Assembly: GCA_022376515.1 (NCBI GenBank)
Contig: WTXI01000460.1
Location: 1 to 24,148 of the forward strand
Origin: Lactifluus volemus
Lineage: Eukaryota > Basidiomycota > Agaricomycetes > Russulales > Russulaceae
DNA length: 24,148 nt
Direction: 5' to 3'
Shown: in pieces, positions 8,034-19,912 of the stretch
How positions within the stretch are numbered: position 1 is the stretch's first letter
How the letters are laid out: every line of letters begins with the position of its first letter
Notes under the pieces: generated by a model
Databases searched by the model: none
The model's input: the letters and a program-made list of their open reading frames with translations, nothing else
Told to the model about the DNA's origin: nothing
Program-made: the position numbers and the translations under genes

Positions 8034-8681
8034 GGTTTCCTGATGCACTGGTGGCCGTTCTGACAAGTTCGGTTACTCTGGGGAGGGGCGGTGGGGAGGC
8101 AATATGACTTGTCTGTGGGATAACATATGATCAATCTTCCTAACGCCATGTGCACGTCAGAACACACTATTAGACCAGTACCAGTTATCGACGGTAGATA
8201 TAGGACAGCTTTTTCCGGGACTACAGTACTCGAAGAGAAAAGTGAACAGGCGCATTTTGACAGTACACCATCGACTCCGGGAGTCGATATCGAGGGACTC
8301 TGCGGGACTGTCGTTGGCGCACAGCAGCACTTTTTCTCGTACCAGGAACTCGGCTACTTTATGGATCGTATTATTGACACTCGCGCAGCGGAGTCGCGAT
8401 GCAAAGCCTCGTACTGAGGATGCCGGAGATGACAGTGCACTCACGAATTGAAATGGGTTTGCCTCAATCTCTCGACGATAGACAACGTCGTACCAATCAA
8501 TACATCATACTGCTACAGTATCGCTATGGGTTATGAGGACTGTCCGCAAGCAATGTCGCTGACAACAACGTCGGCATTTCCCTAGTTTGAAATAGAGCCG
8601 GATTATTCCGACGCATACAGTAAGTTCCGGGACGGGGGGACTCCCAACCAAAACTCACTCTACGTGAATCAGCATTCACTT
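8034..8681. other. Upstream region of the DLD gene, no gene recognised
   Basis: These 648 bases contain overlapping short open frames on both strands (about 8127-8450), but none has family features or splice logic, and I do not call a gene. A near-perfect 19-nt inverted repeat lies at 8270-8288 (ATCGACTCC, centre G, GGAGTCGAT). The last 100 bases are CA/CT-rich, fitting the 5' UTR of the DLD gene. Confidence 0.5.
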
Positions 8682-10698
<2,017 letters not shown>

Positions 10699-11541
10699 GT
10701 AGAGTAGGGACCCGACATCAGTGATACGCTGCTTGCGCCCGTGCCTCCTTGCTAGCACGTTGATGGATACCTACAATACAGGATATTTGTCTGCTTCTCA
10801 TTCCAATCACAATAGAGTTCGCAATCAACCAACTCACCCGACTTCAGACTCGGCGGCAGTACTTGATTCAGTCGTTGGCAGACCCAAGGTATGGTCTCAA
10901 CAATGCTGTTCTCGTGAATTAATCGCTACCTCATACCACTTCGTCTATCATCCACGTCGATGACAAGGGCGAGAGTAACGTTTCTGGGGGGCTGTCCATA
11001 CCAAGAACACTGAAGAATTGGAAAAGGACCCAATTTTATTACAGCCATCATCATGTTTCTATCAGAAAAAAAAGGATAGTAACCTGTGAGAGAAAAATGA
11101 ACCATTGTTGCGTTTTATTCTTCGTGACTAGTTCGTGAATAAGCTAGTGCAAATGTTGGGCGAAGCAAATCCCCTCTGGTTGAGACCTCTATTCTTGTGT
11201 TGACAGCCATATCGGAATCATTTTACAACAACCACCAAGTTATCTCCTACTCCACCTCGCGCTCCGCTTTCGATGTGGCATCAGGTACACCCTCTCTAAG
11301 ATAAGTGGATCAGCGCCTGCGAGGCCCTCGGTAGGGTGTCAATCTGCATATGCATACAGACGTGTAGTCATTGTATGCCTCGTAGAGTTCGGCAGCACAA
11401 GCACACCCCGAGGGACGATGCAGTGAGGTATCAATGGAGACGCACCTTAAAACTCGGCGTTATCCGATTACGACTACGATTTCCCACGGTTTGACCTGCA
11501 TAGGGCTAATTAGGCAAATAAGGATCACAACTGCTCACAAA
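10699..11541. other. Intergenic region between DLD and NIP7, no gene seen
   Basis: These 843 bases lie between two genes on the same strand and should hold the DLD 3' UTR and the NIP7 promoter. I looked for splice-connected coding segments, tRNA boxes and repeats and found none I can support. Short open frames such as 10721-10963 have no family features. An upstream ATG at 11434 is in frame with NIP7. Confidence 0.6.
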
Positions 11542-12350
11542 ATGCGCCCGTTGACAGAAGACGAGAACAAGGCAGTGTTCGAAAAACTTGCCAATTACAT
11601 TGTGTGTACCTTGTAACCCCTGATCCGTTGATTCTTATTCTTCTTGTGTCCAAGGGTAAAAACCTTGTGCATCTTGTGGACAGACAGGACGATGCACATT
11701 GCTTTCGTCTGCACAAGGGCCGAGTTTATTATGTCTCTGAGGCCTCGATGCGACTCAGCATCTCGGTAGCTCGACCTAACCTTGTCAGCTTAGGCACTTG
11801 CCTTGGAAAGTTCAGCAAATCGGGAAAATTTAAATTACACATAACATCTCTGGACTATCTCGCACAATACGCGAAATATAAAGTAAGTTTTAGGTCCATC
11901 TCCTGCAACTCCTGTCACAAACGACCATAATGAGGTATGGATAAAACCCAACGGCGAAATGCCTTTCCTATACGGTAACCACGTCCTCAAGGCACACCTG
12001 GGCCGTATTACCGAGGACACACCAGAGCATCAGGGTGTTGTTGTGTATAGCATGAGTGATGTTCCATTGGTAACCGAAATCCAATTTCATACCATCTGCC
12101 GATTTCACTATTGTCTATGCAGGGGTTCGGAGTCACGTCGCGGTCAACAGTGGACACACGAAAACTGGACCCGACAGCGATCGTTGTGTTCCACCAAGCG
12201 TGAGTAATTGGCTAATATTGTCTCTCTTTGCTTAACATTTCAATCACTTCAGGGATGTCGGAGAGTACCTCCGTGATGAGGTGAGCGGTCACCAACCAAA
12301 TCAGCCTCGACTTGACCTTTTTTTTTTTTGGTCAGGATACGTTATTTTAA
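11542..12350 (+). CDS. NIP7: 60S ribosome subunit biogenesis protein NIP7
   Basis: Six exons: 11542-11601, 11655-11882, 11935-12069, 12123-12199, 12253-12280, 12336-12350, giving 180 residues; yeast and human Nip7 have 181 and 180. The start [20 protein letters not shown] is the conserved family N-terminus. [20 protein letters not shown] and [12 protein letters not shown] complete the N-terminal domain. The C-terminal PUA RNA-binding domain runs from about residue 95, including [15 protein letters not shown] and GVVVYSMSD, to [18 protein letters not shown]. Nip7 binds pre-60S particles and is needed for 27S pre-rRNA processing in the nucleolus. Exon 5 is only 28 nt and exon 6 only 15 nt. ATG 11542 (context ACAAAATGC) was chosen although an in-frame ATG at 11434 would add 36 residues, because the family starts here. 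The SEC39 start follows 129 bp after the stop. Confidence 0.96.
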
Positions 12351-12388
12351 CTAGAGATTGTGTAATGTACATGATATAGTAATTTTAG

Positions 12389-12396
12389 TCACGTGA
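12389..12396. promoter_or_regulatory. TCACGTGA palindromic E-box upstream of SEC39
   Basis: TCACGTGA lies 84 bp upstream of the SEC39 ATG, inside the short NIP7-SEC39 gap, in the context AGTCACGTGATT. It matches the full 8-bp site bound by Cbf1-type bHLH factors in fungi. The same octamer occurs 65 bp upstream of VPS18. The position suggests a promoter element; function is not shown by the sequence. Confidence 0.45.
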
Positions 12397-12479
12397 TTAG
12401 TGCACCGCCTCACCGCGGCGCGTCCTCAGCTTGTCGTGTTTGCAGCAGCACAGAAAGCCCAAGCCGGCATCCCTTCTCC

Positions 12480-15400
12480 ATGACGTTGAACGAACAAGAT
12501 CTCTGTCAAAAGTGGATAGACCTCTCTGATGATGAACTCGATATATCAGCAATTAATGACACTCTTGGCGTTATCACAGACAACCTTTGGGTTGTAGCCG
12601 CCGTCTTAGACAGAGTAATCGACGACCCTGCTCGATTGAACGTCCTCCTCGACTTGGCGCTCAAGAGATCAGAAAGTTCAGTAGAGCGACTGCGGAACTC
12701 GTTTGTATTACAGGACACACAGGAGAAGCCCGCCATTGGTGCACAAGACTCGTCATCCGTCGACAATGAAATGATTTCCTACTTCCAAGAGAATCCATCA
12801 GACGCGCAAAGTTGCCAACTTCGATCCATTCTCCTCGACAGAAAGGATAGAGTCGATACATTCATGGAGATTTGCACGACAACCACCGAGCCTCATAGTG
12901 AATCTCTGGAGGTGGAGGATGATCCTTGGGTTGATGCCGCAGATGCGGAAGGCGATCAACAACCGCCTCCAGGCACTCCCCCATTAGCCTTATCCACATT
13001 CCTCTCAAATAACATTGTAGACACGGCCTGTCTACTCGCCGCGACGGAATCATTTGGACCCCTTCAAGTCTTGTTCAAGCGGCATGGCAACCCCCTCTGG
13101 CGTTTCCGACTCTCCATTCTTACATGTGTTCCTGCGCACGCCCCCCCATCCTACTACCAAGAAATTCTACCCAAGCTCGATCTCTCTCTCGATGTGGAGT
13201 ATAAACCACCAGTACAAGCCTGGAGAGCGGAATTGGATTGGGCTGAACACCCAAGGGTACAAGCAGCCTTAGCTGTTTCCGGCCATGCTGTCCCACAGAA
13301 GCCCCCCTTATCTAATCTCGAGGAAGCACCCCGACCAATGTCATCGCAAGAGCTTTCCGCTTGGTATCGACAACGAGCCTACACTATCCTTAATTCGACT
13401 GGAATGGTGGACATAGCTCTTTTGACGGCACAGCATGCCGTTTCTCAAGGCATTCCCGGGGTTGATGAACTCGGGGAGGACCTGAGCCTCCTCTCCCGGC
13501 TTGTTTATGACGCCCAAGCTGCCGCTGAAGATGGACCCGAGGAGGACTGGACGCTTGAACAGTGGAAAAGCATGGATTCATTGGCTGTCGTTCGCGCATT
13601 GCTCGCCCTTTCCACTCCCAAGACTATAATCGCCGATATTCGAAAGTTTGTCTCACCTTATCTCTTCGTTTTGGAGTCGCGCGCAGAACGTGCTGGCGAC
13701 CCCAATCCAAACCTCACCTCACAATTGCTCAACGACTTTGTGCTGAGAGCGCCGTTAGAAATGGTGGCTCGCATTTTTGAAGAGTCCAAGCCCACACTAC
13801 CGTCAAGTCGGCGCTTAATTCCAGACGACGAAGACATGGCGCGACTTGCTCTCGCCTGTTTGTACGGCAGTGACAGCCTCGACCAGTGGCATGTCATGAG
13901 CCAAATATTTGAGTGTCTTCCGGCCTGGAATGGGCCTTCTGGTGATGAGGATTCTGAGGACACAGTGAAAATGACAATTGCTTCACTGGGAGCTTTTGTT
14001 ACACCTACGACAGCGACGCCGAAATGCACACCTTCCGATCTCTTTCTATTTTTCCGGCCACTACCATTACCGTCATTATCTCATGCCTTGGACATCTTAG
14101 ATGTGCATCTGGAGTCTGGGGAGATTCTCTCGAGATGGGAGGCTCCTGCTCCCTTGCGCTGGTTCCTACAGAGCGCTAACGACAAGAGTAGCCAGCGCGC
14201 ACGAGCTGTCCGCATGGCACGGCGCCTCGGCGCAGATGGCACATTACATAGCCAGGACGAATGGGAATGGTTGTTAGAAGATATGCTGAAGTTGTCTCGT
14301 ACCAACGACAACGGCCTGCAAAGTGCCTTTGGGCTTCTATCACAGGCAGAAATCCTCAGCATCTTTCTCAATGGTCTTCTCAGTACTGGGCGTAAGTGTC
14401 CTTTCCCTTTGTCCCTGGGCTGTAGATTGACCTATATCCCTTGCAGAGTTGGATATTGCCAAGAGTTTATTACAAAGCAAAAAGTCTGCATTCTCCATGA
14501 ATGATCAAGCGCTTGAAGAAATCTGCTTGACGTCTTCACGGGAATTTTATGACAACGCTAGCTCAGGCAATTACAAGTTCGGCGACATGAAGCTCGCTTA
14601 CGACTGGTATGTTAAATGCCTACCTTCTTTTTCGGCACTAGCTCAACCTGTTCCCTAGCTTGTCGATTCCATCGCGTACTGAGACAGTCATCCGTGAGCA
14701 AGAGTTCATCGAAGCTACTTCTCGCATCACGTCATTCAACGTAGAGACGCGCCCTGGTGTTCCATTGTCGCCCATCGAGATCCGCCTCACAAAGGACCGT
14801 CTGTCGTTGGTCTCTCGTGTGCTTTCGAGCAACAACGACGCCTACAAGTACAAAGAAGTTATCCTCGACCTAGTCGACAAGCTTGGTTTTCGAGGTGACA
14901 ATGTTGCTCGAGTGAAAACGTTGGCCATGATAGCGGACACTGCCCTCCAGGCAGAGGACTTCGCGCGAGCTTTCGAAACGAGCGAGACGATGATCAGTAC
15001 GGTATCCCAACTGTGCTCATCGCCAGATATACCACAAGCTCAGCTACACGACGCGAAGGAAGTCTGCTGGGTGTCCTGCTTCCAGCTCGGACGTCAACCC
15101 GAGTTCCCCGACGTATCTAAAAAGCTCCAACTTTTAGCCCACGCGCTCGAATTTTGTCCCCCCGACAGACTCACCGAGATCCTTACGGCCTGGCGCCGTC
15201 TCGAAAAGGAAGACGTCAACCAGCGTGTCGAAGTCGATTCCGACCGTCGACCTGGTCTCGCCGCTACTTCCACGCAACGTCGACAGAACAACCGTCAGCC
15301 AGGAGTTCCCGTACGGTCTCTCGCATCCAAACTGCAGAACATACACCTTCCTACGTCCCCCCTCGTGATGGCGGATGGCGCGGCTATCGCAGACACCTTC

Positions 15401-15601
15401 AGTCGCGTCGCCTCCAAGTTCCCTTTCTCCTCTAAGAGTCGGCAACAGGTACAACCAGCCCAGTCCGAAGGTAACAGTCGAAGCCCCTCTCGTGGCGATG
15501 GTGCCGGCTGGCCATCGTTGGATAGGGAAGATGTTTCTGCACAGGCCTCTAGGGCGTTACAGAAGGGCATCGGTTGGCTTATCGGCGCGCCGGACGAGTA
15601 A
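12480..15601 (+). CDS. SEC39: Sec39 domain protein, Dsl1 ER-tethering complex subunit
   Basis: Three exons: 12480-14391, 14447-14606, 14659-15601, giving 1004 residues. The first exon alone covers 637 codons, unusual for this intron-rich window. The protein is a long helical solenoid without membrane segments. I assign it to the Sec39 family from the overall pattern, including ALSTFLSNNIVDTACLLAAT, HGNPLWRFRLSILTCVP, RAYTILNSTGMVDIALLTAQ and the C-terminal motif REQEFIEATSRITSFNVE. An acidic linker (about residues 170-190) and a Ser/Arg/Gln-rich tail are disordered. In yeast, Sec39 with Dsl1 and Tip20 tethers COPI vesicles at the ER and binds the SNAREs Use1 and Sec20; NBAS is the animal counterpart. 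ATG 12480 is the first ATG in the frame. Confidence in the family is good but rests on pattern, not a search. Confidence 0.87.
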
Positions 15602-16070
15602 TTAGGTGTCAGGGCTGTGCGGGTAGAGTGAGTTTTTAACCTACCAAGTATGCAAGAGTAGCACTATATATCATGCGCTTTTGTGCACCTACGAAGATGC
15701 CTTACATAGGATGGACTCAGACATCAATGGAAAGGAGACGAAGTGAGGGTTCGCGGTTGCGTGCTTGTACTAGTAAGGTAATTTACATTACAATGAGTGC
15801 AAGCTCCGGGTAGGAGGAAGAAACCCGAGGTATACAACTACAATGACGCATGAAAGGAGGGGAAGTGGTCACAACGTCGCACAAGAGAGACTCCATGTAA
15901 TCCCTAGTACAAAACAAATCGAAGAAAAAAAGGCGCGGGAGGTTGTTATAGAACGAAATAGGTGTCGACAGAGGGTGGAGGGGAGGAGGGTGAAGAAACG
16001 AGTGATAACGTGAGCCAAAATAGTCATAACGATAGGGTAGGTTGAACCAAAAGTTGAAAATCAAGATAAA
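15602..16070. other. Convergent intergenic region, no gene seen
   Basis: These 469 bases separate the SEC39 stop (+) from the stop of the disordered-protein gene (-). Purine-rich runs are the only notable feature. Open frames here lack ATG starts and family features. The region presumably carries both 3' UTRs. Confidence 0.6.
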
Positions 16071-18631
16071 TCAGGTAGTCGCGCCAAAGCGCGTACCAAC
16101 GCCCGTACGCGCCCTTGGGCGATCCACGACACCAGGTCGAGAACCCCCAGGCTCCCCTGGACCTTGGAAATGCGTCTCTGAACGGCCACAAAGGATGCAA
16201 CGTTCCCCACGCAATTCCTGGAGCCGCATTCCGTCAATCTCGGCACGCAGGTCGCGGACCTGCCCTTCGAGCTCCCATATCTGGTGCTGCCACGCCTTGC
16301 GCGTCGATTTTATCTGTTCTTGAAGCTGCTGGATGACCAAGTATGGATCATCTTCGGTCGTCTGGTGCTTCTCGTCGAGCGAACGCAGTGCGGAGGCTGG
16401 GGTTGGCGGTGGGTAACTGGCGGTGCTCGGAGTGTCGAGTTGCGTGCTCGAGGCGGAATCGGAGGACACGATATGATCAGCAAAGTGAGCGCTGAAGACG
16501 GTGGAGATAGGACGCAGGCTAAGTCCTGGGAATGTTGTGGTCGAGGGAGGTGCGCTAGCAGGTATTATCCCGAGGTCCGAACTGACCTCTGGAACTGAGG
16601 ACGGAACGCTCAAAAAACCAGCGCTCTGTGGGTCCCTGGAGGATTGACTCGAAAGCGAGGTTGGTGTGGTGGCAATGGACAAAGGTGGGCCATTCCACTT
16701 GACGATCCCGTTATGTTGGAGATTCTCCGTCGGATCGCTCGCTCCGTCATTATTTCTGATAATGCCGTCGAGCTGGAGTGGGCTCTGAGGCACTAACGAT
16801 GGCGAAAGAGTGGGCACAGGCACGCGAGCACTAGATATCTTAGGAGTGCGAGGTAGAGGAGGGGCGGAGACAGGTGGTACGGGTGGTGGAGATGGTGTTG
16901 ATGGTTTGTCCTTCTCCTTACCATTAAAGATCCTCAAAAATCCAGACTTCTTGTGCCTCACACTACGGGGGGGTTGTGCCGTATTAGCCAGCTGTGTCGT
17001 TTGAGTATCATCTGTGCTCGAACGAGACAAAGGTATGGGGTTACTAATGACGAGAGGTTGGGCCTTGGCTTTGGAACCTGTGCTCGCCGTGCGGGTTCGC
17101 AACCTTGTTACATTATTAGGGGACGCGGCTGGGTTACTACGCGAAGGTGCCTCCATCTGCAAGGCCGACAGATCGGGGGCGGCTGGAGTATGTGTCCGCG
17201 AACGCCCCCTGGCTTGAGCTTGGGCTTGGGCCTCCTGCAGAGATATCAAGTTGAACGTGGGGGAAACGGAAAGGTCCGCCCAGCCCGGAACTTGACCAGG
17301 TAAAGCAAGGTGATCTTTCTCTTGACAAGGTTGTGATCCGGGTTTTTGCCCTTGATGACTGGTAATGACGGATAATGGGCTGGAAATGACCTTTCCTTGA
17401 ACACTACCGACCACTTTCTTTAAAAGCAAGTCTGCTTGGTAATCCGTAACAGACGACATCGACGTGTCAGGTGTCAAAGTGGATGAACTCTGTGTAGCCA
17501 TCGATTCCAACATGGTGGCGGCCGAGTCGCTGGGAACAATCGTGCGTCTGCTGAGGCTGGACGACGGAAGGAAGGTGGCCGGGTGTACGGGACCGGAATC
17601 GTAAGCCAGATCAGGGTTTGCATACGGATGGACAAAGTCAGACGGTCCACGAAATGACAGTGCGGATGCTGGACGGGAGACATCCATAGTGTCGGTTGGA
17701 CTTAAAGTGCTGGAATACACTGACGAGGATGGCGAGGCTTGCCGGGCTGAGACAGGTGACGTGGGAGTGTGCGTGCACCCAGGCACTGAGCCTGGACTAA
17801 CGGGCAGCGGTGGAGGATATGACGGATTTGGGCTTGCCAAGCTCGATATAGTCTTGGCCGAGCACGAGTGAAGATCAACCCTGGTCGTGAGGGTCGTGAT
17901 GAGGATGTTGTGGCCACTGCAGCCTGCGAAAGCGGACTGGACACAGATCAGCAATGATACCTCGCCCGCAAAGTCAACGCAGAGTATGCTCACTGTGGGG
18001 TAGGTGGGGCTGTGTGGCTATCGACAGAAATCTTTTCTCGCCCGCTTGTGGATTCAACGCTCGGACGCGCTGCAGACGTGGCTTTGGCAGAAGCAGCCCT
18101 GCCGAAACTCTTTATGAATCCGTCACCGCGGGTTTTACTCCTACTCCGCTTAGTGATGATAGATCGTGTATCATCTACCTGTTCTAATTCTTCCGAAACA
18201 GTCTCTTCTGTTTCCCAGGGAGCCGGGGAGTGGAAACGCATGGTCGGGCCAAGGAAACTCAACCGAGGGTCCGGTTCTTCGTCGGAAGGGGGCAACGATT
18301 CAGGCGAGGGGCTCCGCACTCGACGGGGTTCCGTAGTCAGGGCTGTACCGTCACTACCGAGGTCGCAACTGGGGATTGTAGAAGGGGAAGTGGATCTCAC
18401 TGCGTCGAATGGGGGTCGTGCATACTGAGGGGGAATAGTAAAGTCAAATTGATGTGGACTGGAATCGAGATATTGGGGATGAGGAGAGAAATGAGCGTGG
18501 CTGTAGATGGAGGGTGAATCGGAGAACTCTGAGAGGGAAGGAATTCTGGTATGGTGAATATCCGAGCGTGCAGTTCGCTGATCCAAAAGCCGACGGAGGT
18601 TGTCCTCCTGGGCGGACGACGGCGAGTTCAT
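16071..18631 (-). CDS. Large disordered Ser/Pro-rich protein with C-terminal coiled coil
   Basis: Three exons in transcript order: 18631-17994, 17936-17880, 17832-16071, joining in frame to 818 residues. The second intron (47 nt) was inferred because it gives the smooth Ser/Pro-rich join SSRPSRPG-PNPSYPPPLPVS; skipping it needs a different acceptor and yields an atypical segment. ATG 18631 is the first in-frame ATG. Residues 1 to about 740 are low-complexity, rich in Ser, Pro and Thr, with basic patches (KRSRSKTRGDGFIKSFGR, RHKKSGFLRIFNGKEKDK). The last 80 residues hold a predicted coiled coil (YLVIQQLQEQIKSTRKAWQH, then IWELEGQVRDLRAEIDGMR) followed by one CILCGR motif. There is no signal peptide or membrane segment. 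The basic patches and coiled coil suggest an adaptor or polarity/cortical scaffold, but that is a guess. I do not recognise the family. Confidence 0.75.
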
Positions 18632-19189
18632 CAAAAAAATGGGGAAAAGGATTGATCCAAACAATTGCGAGGGCCCGACATCAGCCACGCCACGCCGCGC
18701 CGCCAACTTGACGCTCTCTTACATTCTATATTCCAACTCGCTCTACATTTTTTCTTCCGTGGAATGGAGGATTAAAGTCTCGGAACACGATAGGGACTCG
18801 CCATAAAAATTAGTCCTTCTCGTGTACGTCAGTGGAAGTAAAGTTACACTTGCGCCGTCACACTTTTGAAGACATCCGTCTTCACCAGCCGAAGCGAATG
18901 TCCGCGCCTTACCCTTTTACTGTTATAGTTTAACGAATAAGGGGGTGGAGGAGTTCGCTAAGGACTACAGTACCACATTGTACAGAAATTAATTCCCTAA
19001 GCGAGGTGCCCGACCTCGGGTTTAAATCGCACTTTATCAGAAAATGGTATTCCCTGAGCTCAGTGACAATAACAGTACATATGTTCCGAGTATCGATCAA
19101 AGGAATGAGGTATTGCTGTAATGCCTGAAAGGCAATGGGAGAATAAGCCATCTTCTGTCACCGGCCGAACCCTCTAACAGCACTCAAAC
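18632..19189. promoter_or_regulatory. Divergent promoter region between the disordered-protein gene and CGR1
   Basis: These 558 bases separate two start codons facing away from each other, so both promoters and 5' UTRs should lie here. A 6-bp inverted repeat, CGAGGT / ACCTCG, with a 5-nt loop lies at 19002-19018. No tRNA was found: the nearby GGTTTAAATC only weakly resembles a B-box and has no matching A-box. I see no other defined element. Confidence 0.5.
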
Positions 19190-19722
19190 ATGGACCAACA
19201 TGAGCAGCCTATTCCAATCGCAAGTTCATCTAATGGCAGAGTCTCAGGAAAACCTTGGAAACACCAAAAGGCTGCTACAGTGTGTGTGGTACATCCCATG
19301 TCTCTCTGTCCACCATATTTACCAGAATCCCATTCTAGCCGTTCGCACCTGCAGCCGGCCCTAAAATCGAATGGCTTCAGCAACAGGATGGAGAAGGCTA
19401 GCAAAGCCCAAGCCATAAAAAAACTACAGGCTGAGCTAAAGGACGAAAAACAAGCTGAAATTCAGAAGTACGAACTTCCCAATTCCGTTCTCCTGACTCT
19501 GACTGTGTCTATTCTCCCGTAGGAGACGCGAGGTGACGCTGGAGCGCAGGAAGGCTCTCGAGGAGCGGAAGCGATCAGAGGAACTCAAGACTAAAGTACG
19601 GTACCTCCATTACTGCTCTTCCGCAATACCAACTCATCTCGTCCGTCATATTTCAGCTTGGCGCAAAAAAAGCTGCCCGATTACGACGAAAAGCTGGCCG
19701 TTCGAAAAAGGTCGCACATTGA
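19190..19722 (+). CDS. CGR1: rRNA-processing protein CGR1
   Basis: Four exons: 19190-19281, 19339-19467, 19523-19595, 19657-19722, giving 119 residues; yeast Cgr1 has 120. The family signature is clear: GRVSGKPWKHQKAATVRSHL at residues 20-39, then NRMEKASKAQAIKKLQAELK, the charged helix RREVTLERRKALEERKRSEE, and the basic end LGAKKAARLRRKAGRSKK. The second half should form a long single helix or coiled coil. Cgr1 is a small nucleolar protein needed for pre-rRNA processing and 60S subunit assembly. The gene converges with VPS18, with 190 bp between stop codons. Confidence 0.94.
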
Positions 19723-19912
19723 TATTTCATTCGGACTTCGTTCAGAGCTTGCATTCTGTTTAACCTCAACGGCGAATATACCTACCTTACATCCTCGAAA
19801 AACGGGACTCGTTCCTTGCGTCATCCGAGGCCTATCTCGCAAAAAGTAAACTGTATACCTAAGAAACATGCAGCAGATGGTATATGAAACAGGCAGGCAA
19901 TCGGCAAACTTC

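Noticed and set aside
8127..8444. Overlapping 95-96 codon frames on both strands upstream of DLD
   Set aside because: There are no family features, no splice logic joins them to other exons, and the frames are about as long as expected by chance.
12393..12479. N-terminal extension of SEC39 from 12393
   Set aside because: The codon at 12393 is GTG and overlaps the TCACGTGA site; the first ATG in frame is 12480.
18632..18706. N-terminal extension of the disordered protein from 18706
   Set aside because: The codon there is TTG on the minus strand; the first in-frame ATG is at 18631.
19002..19040. tRNA gene near GGTTTAAATC
   Set aside because: Only a weak B-box resemblance; no A-box or acceptor stem on either strand.
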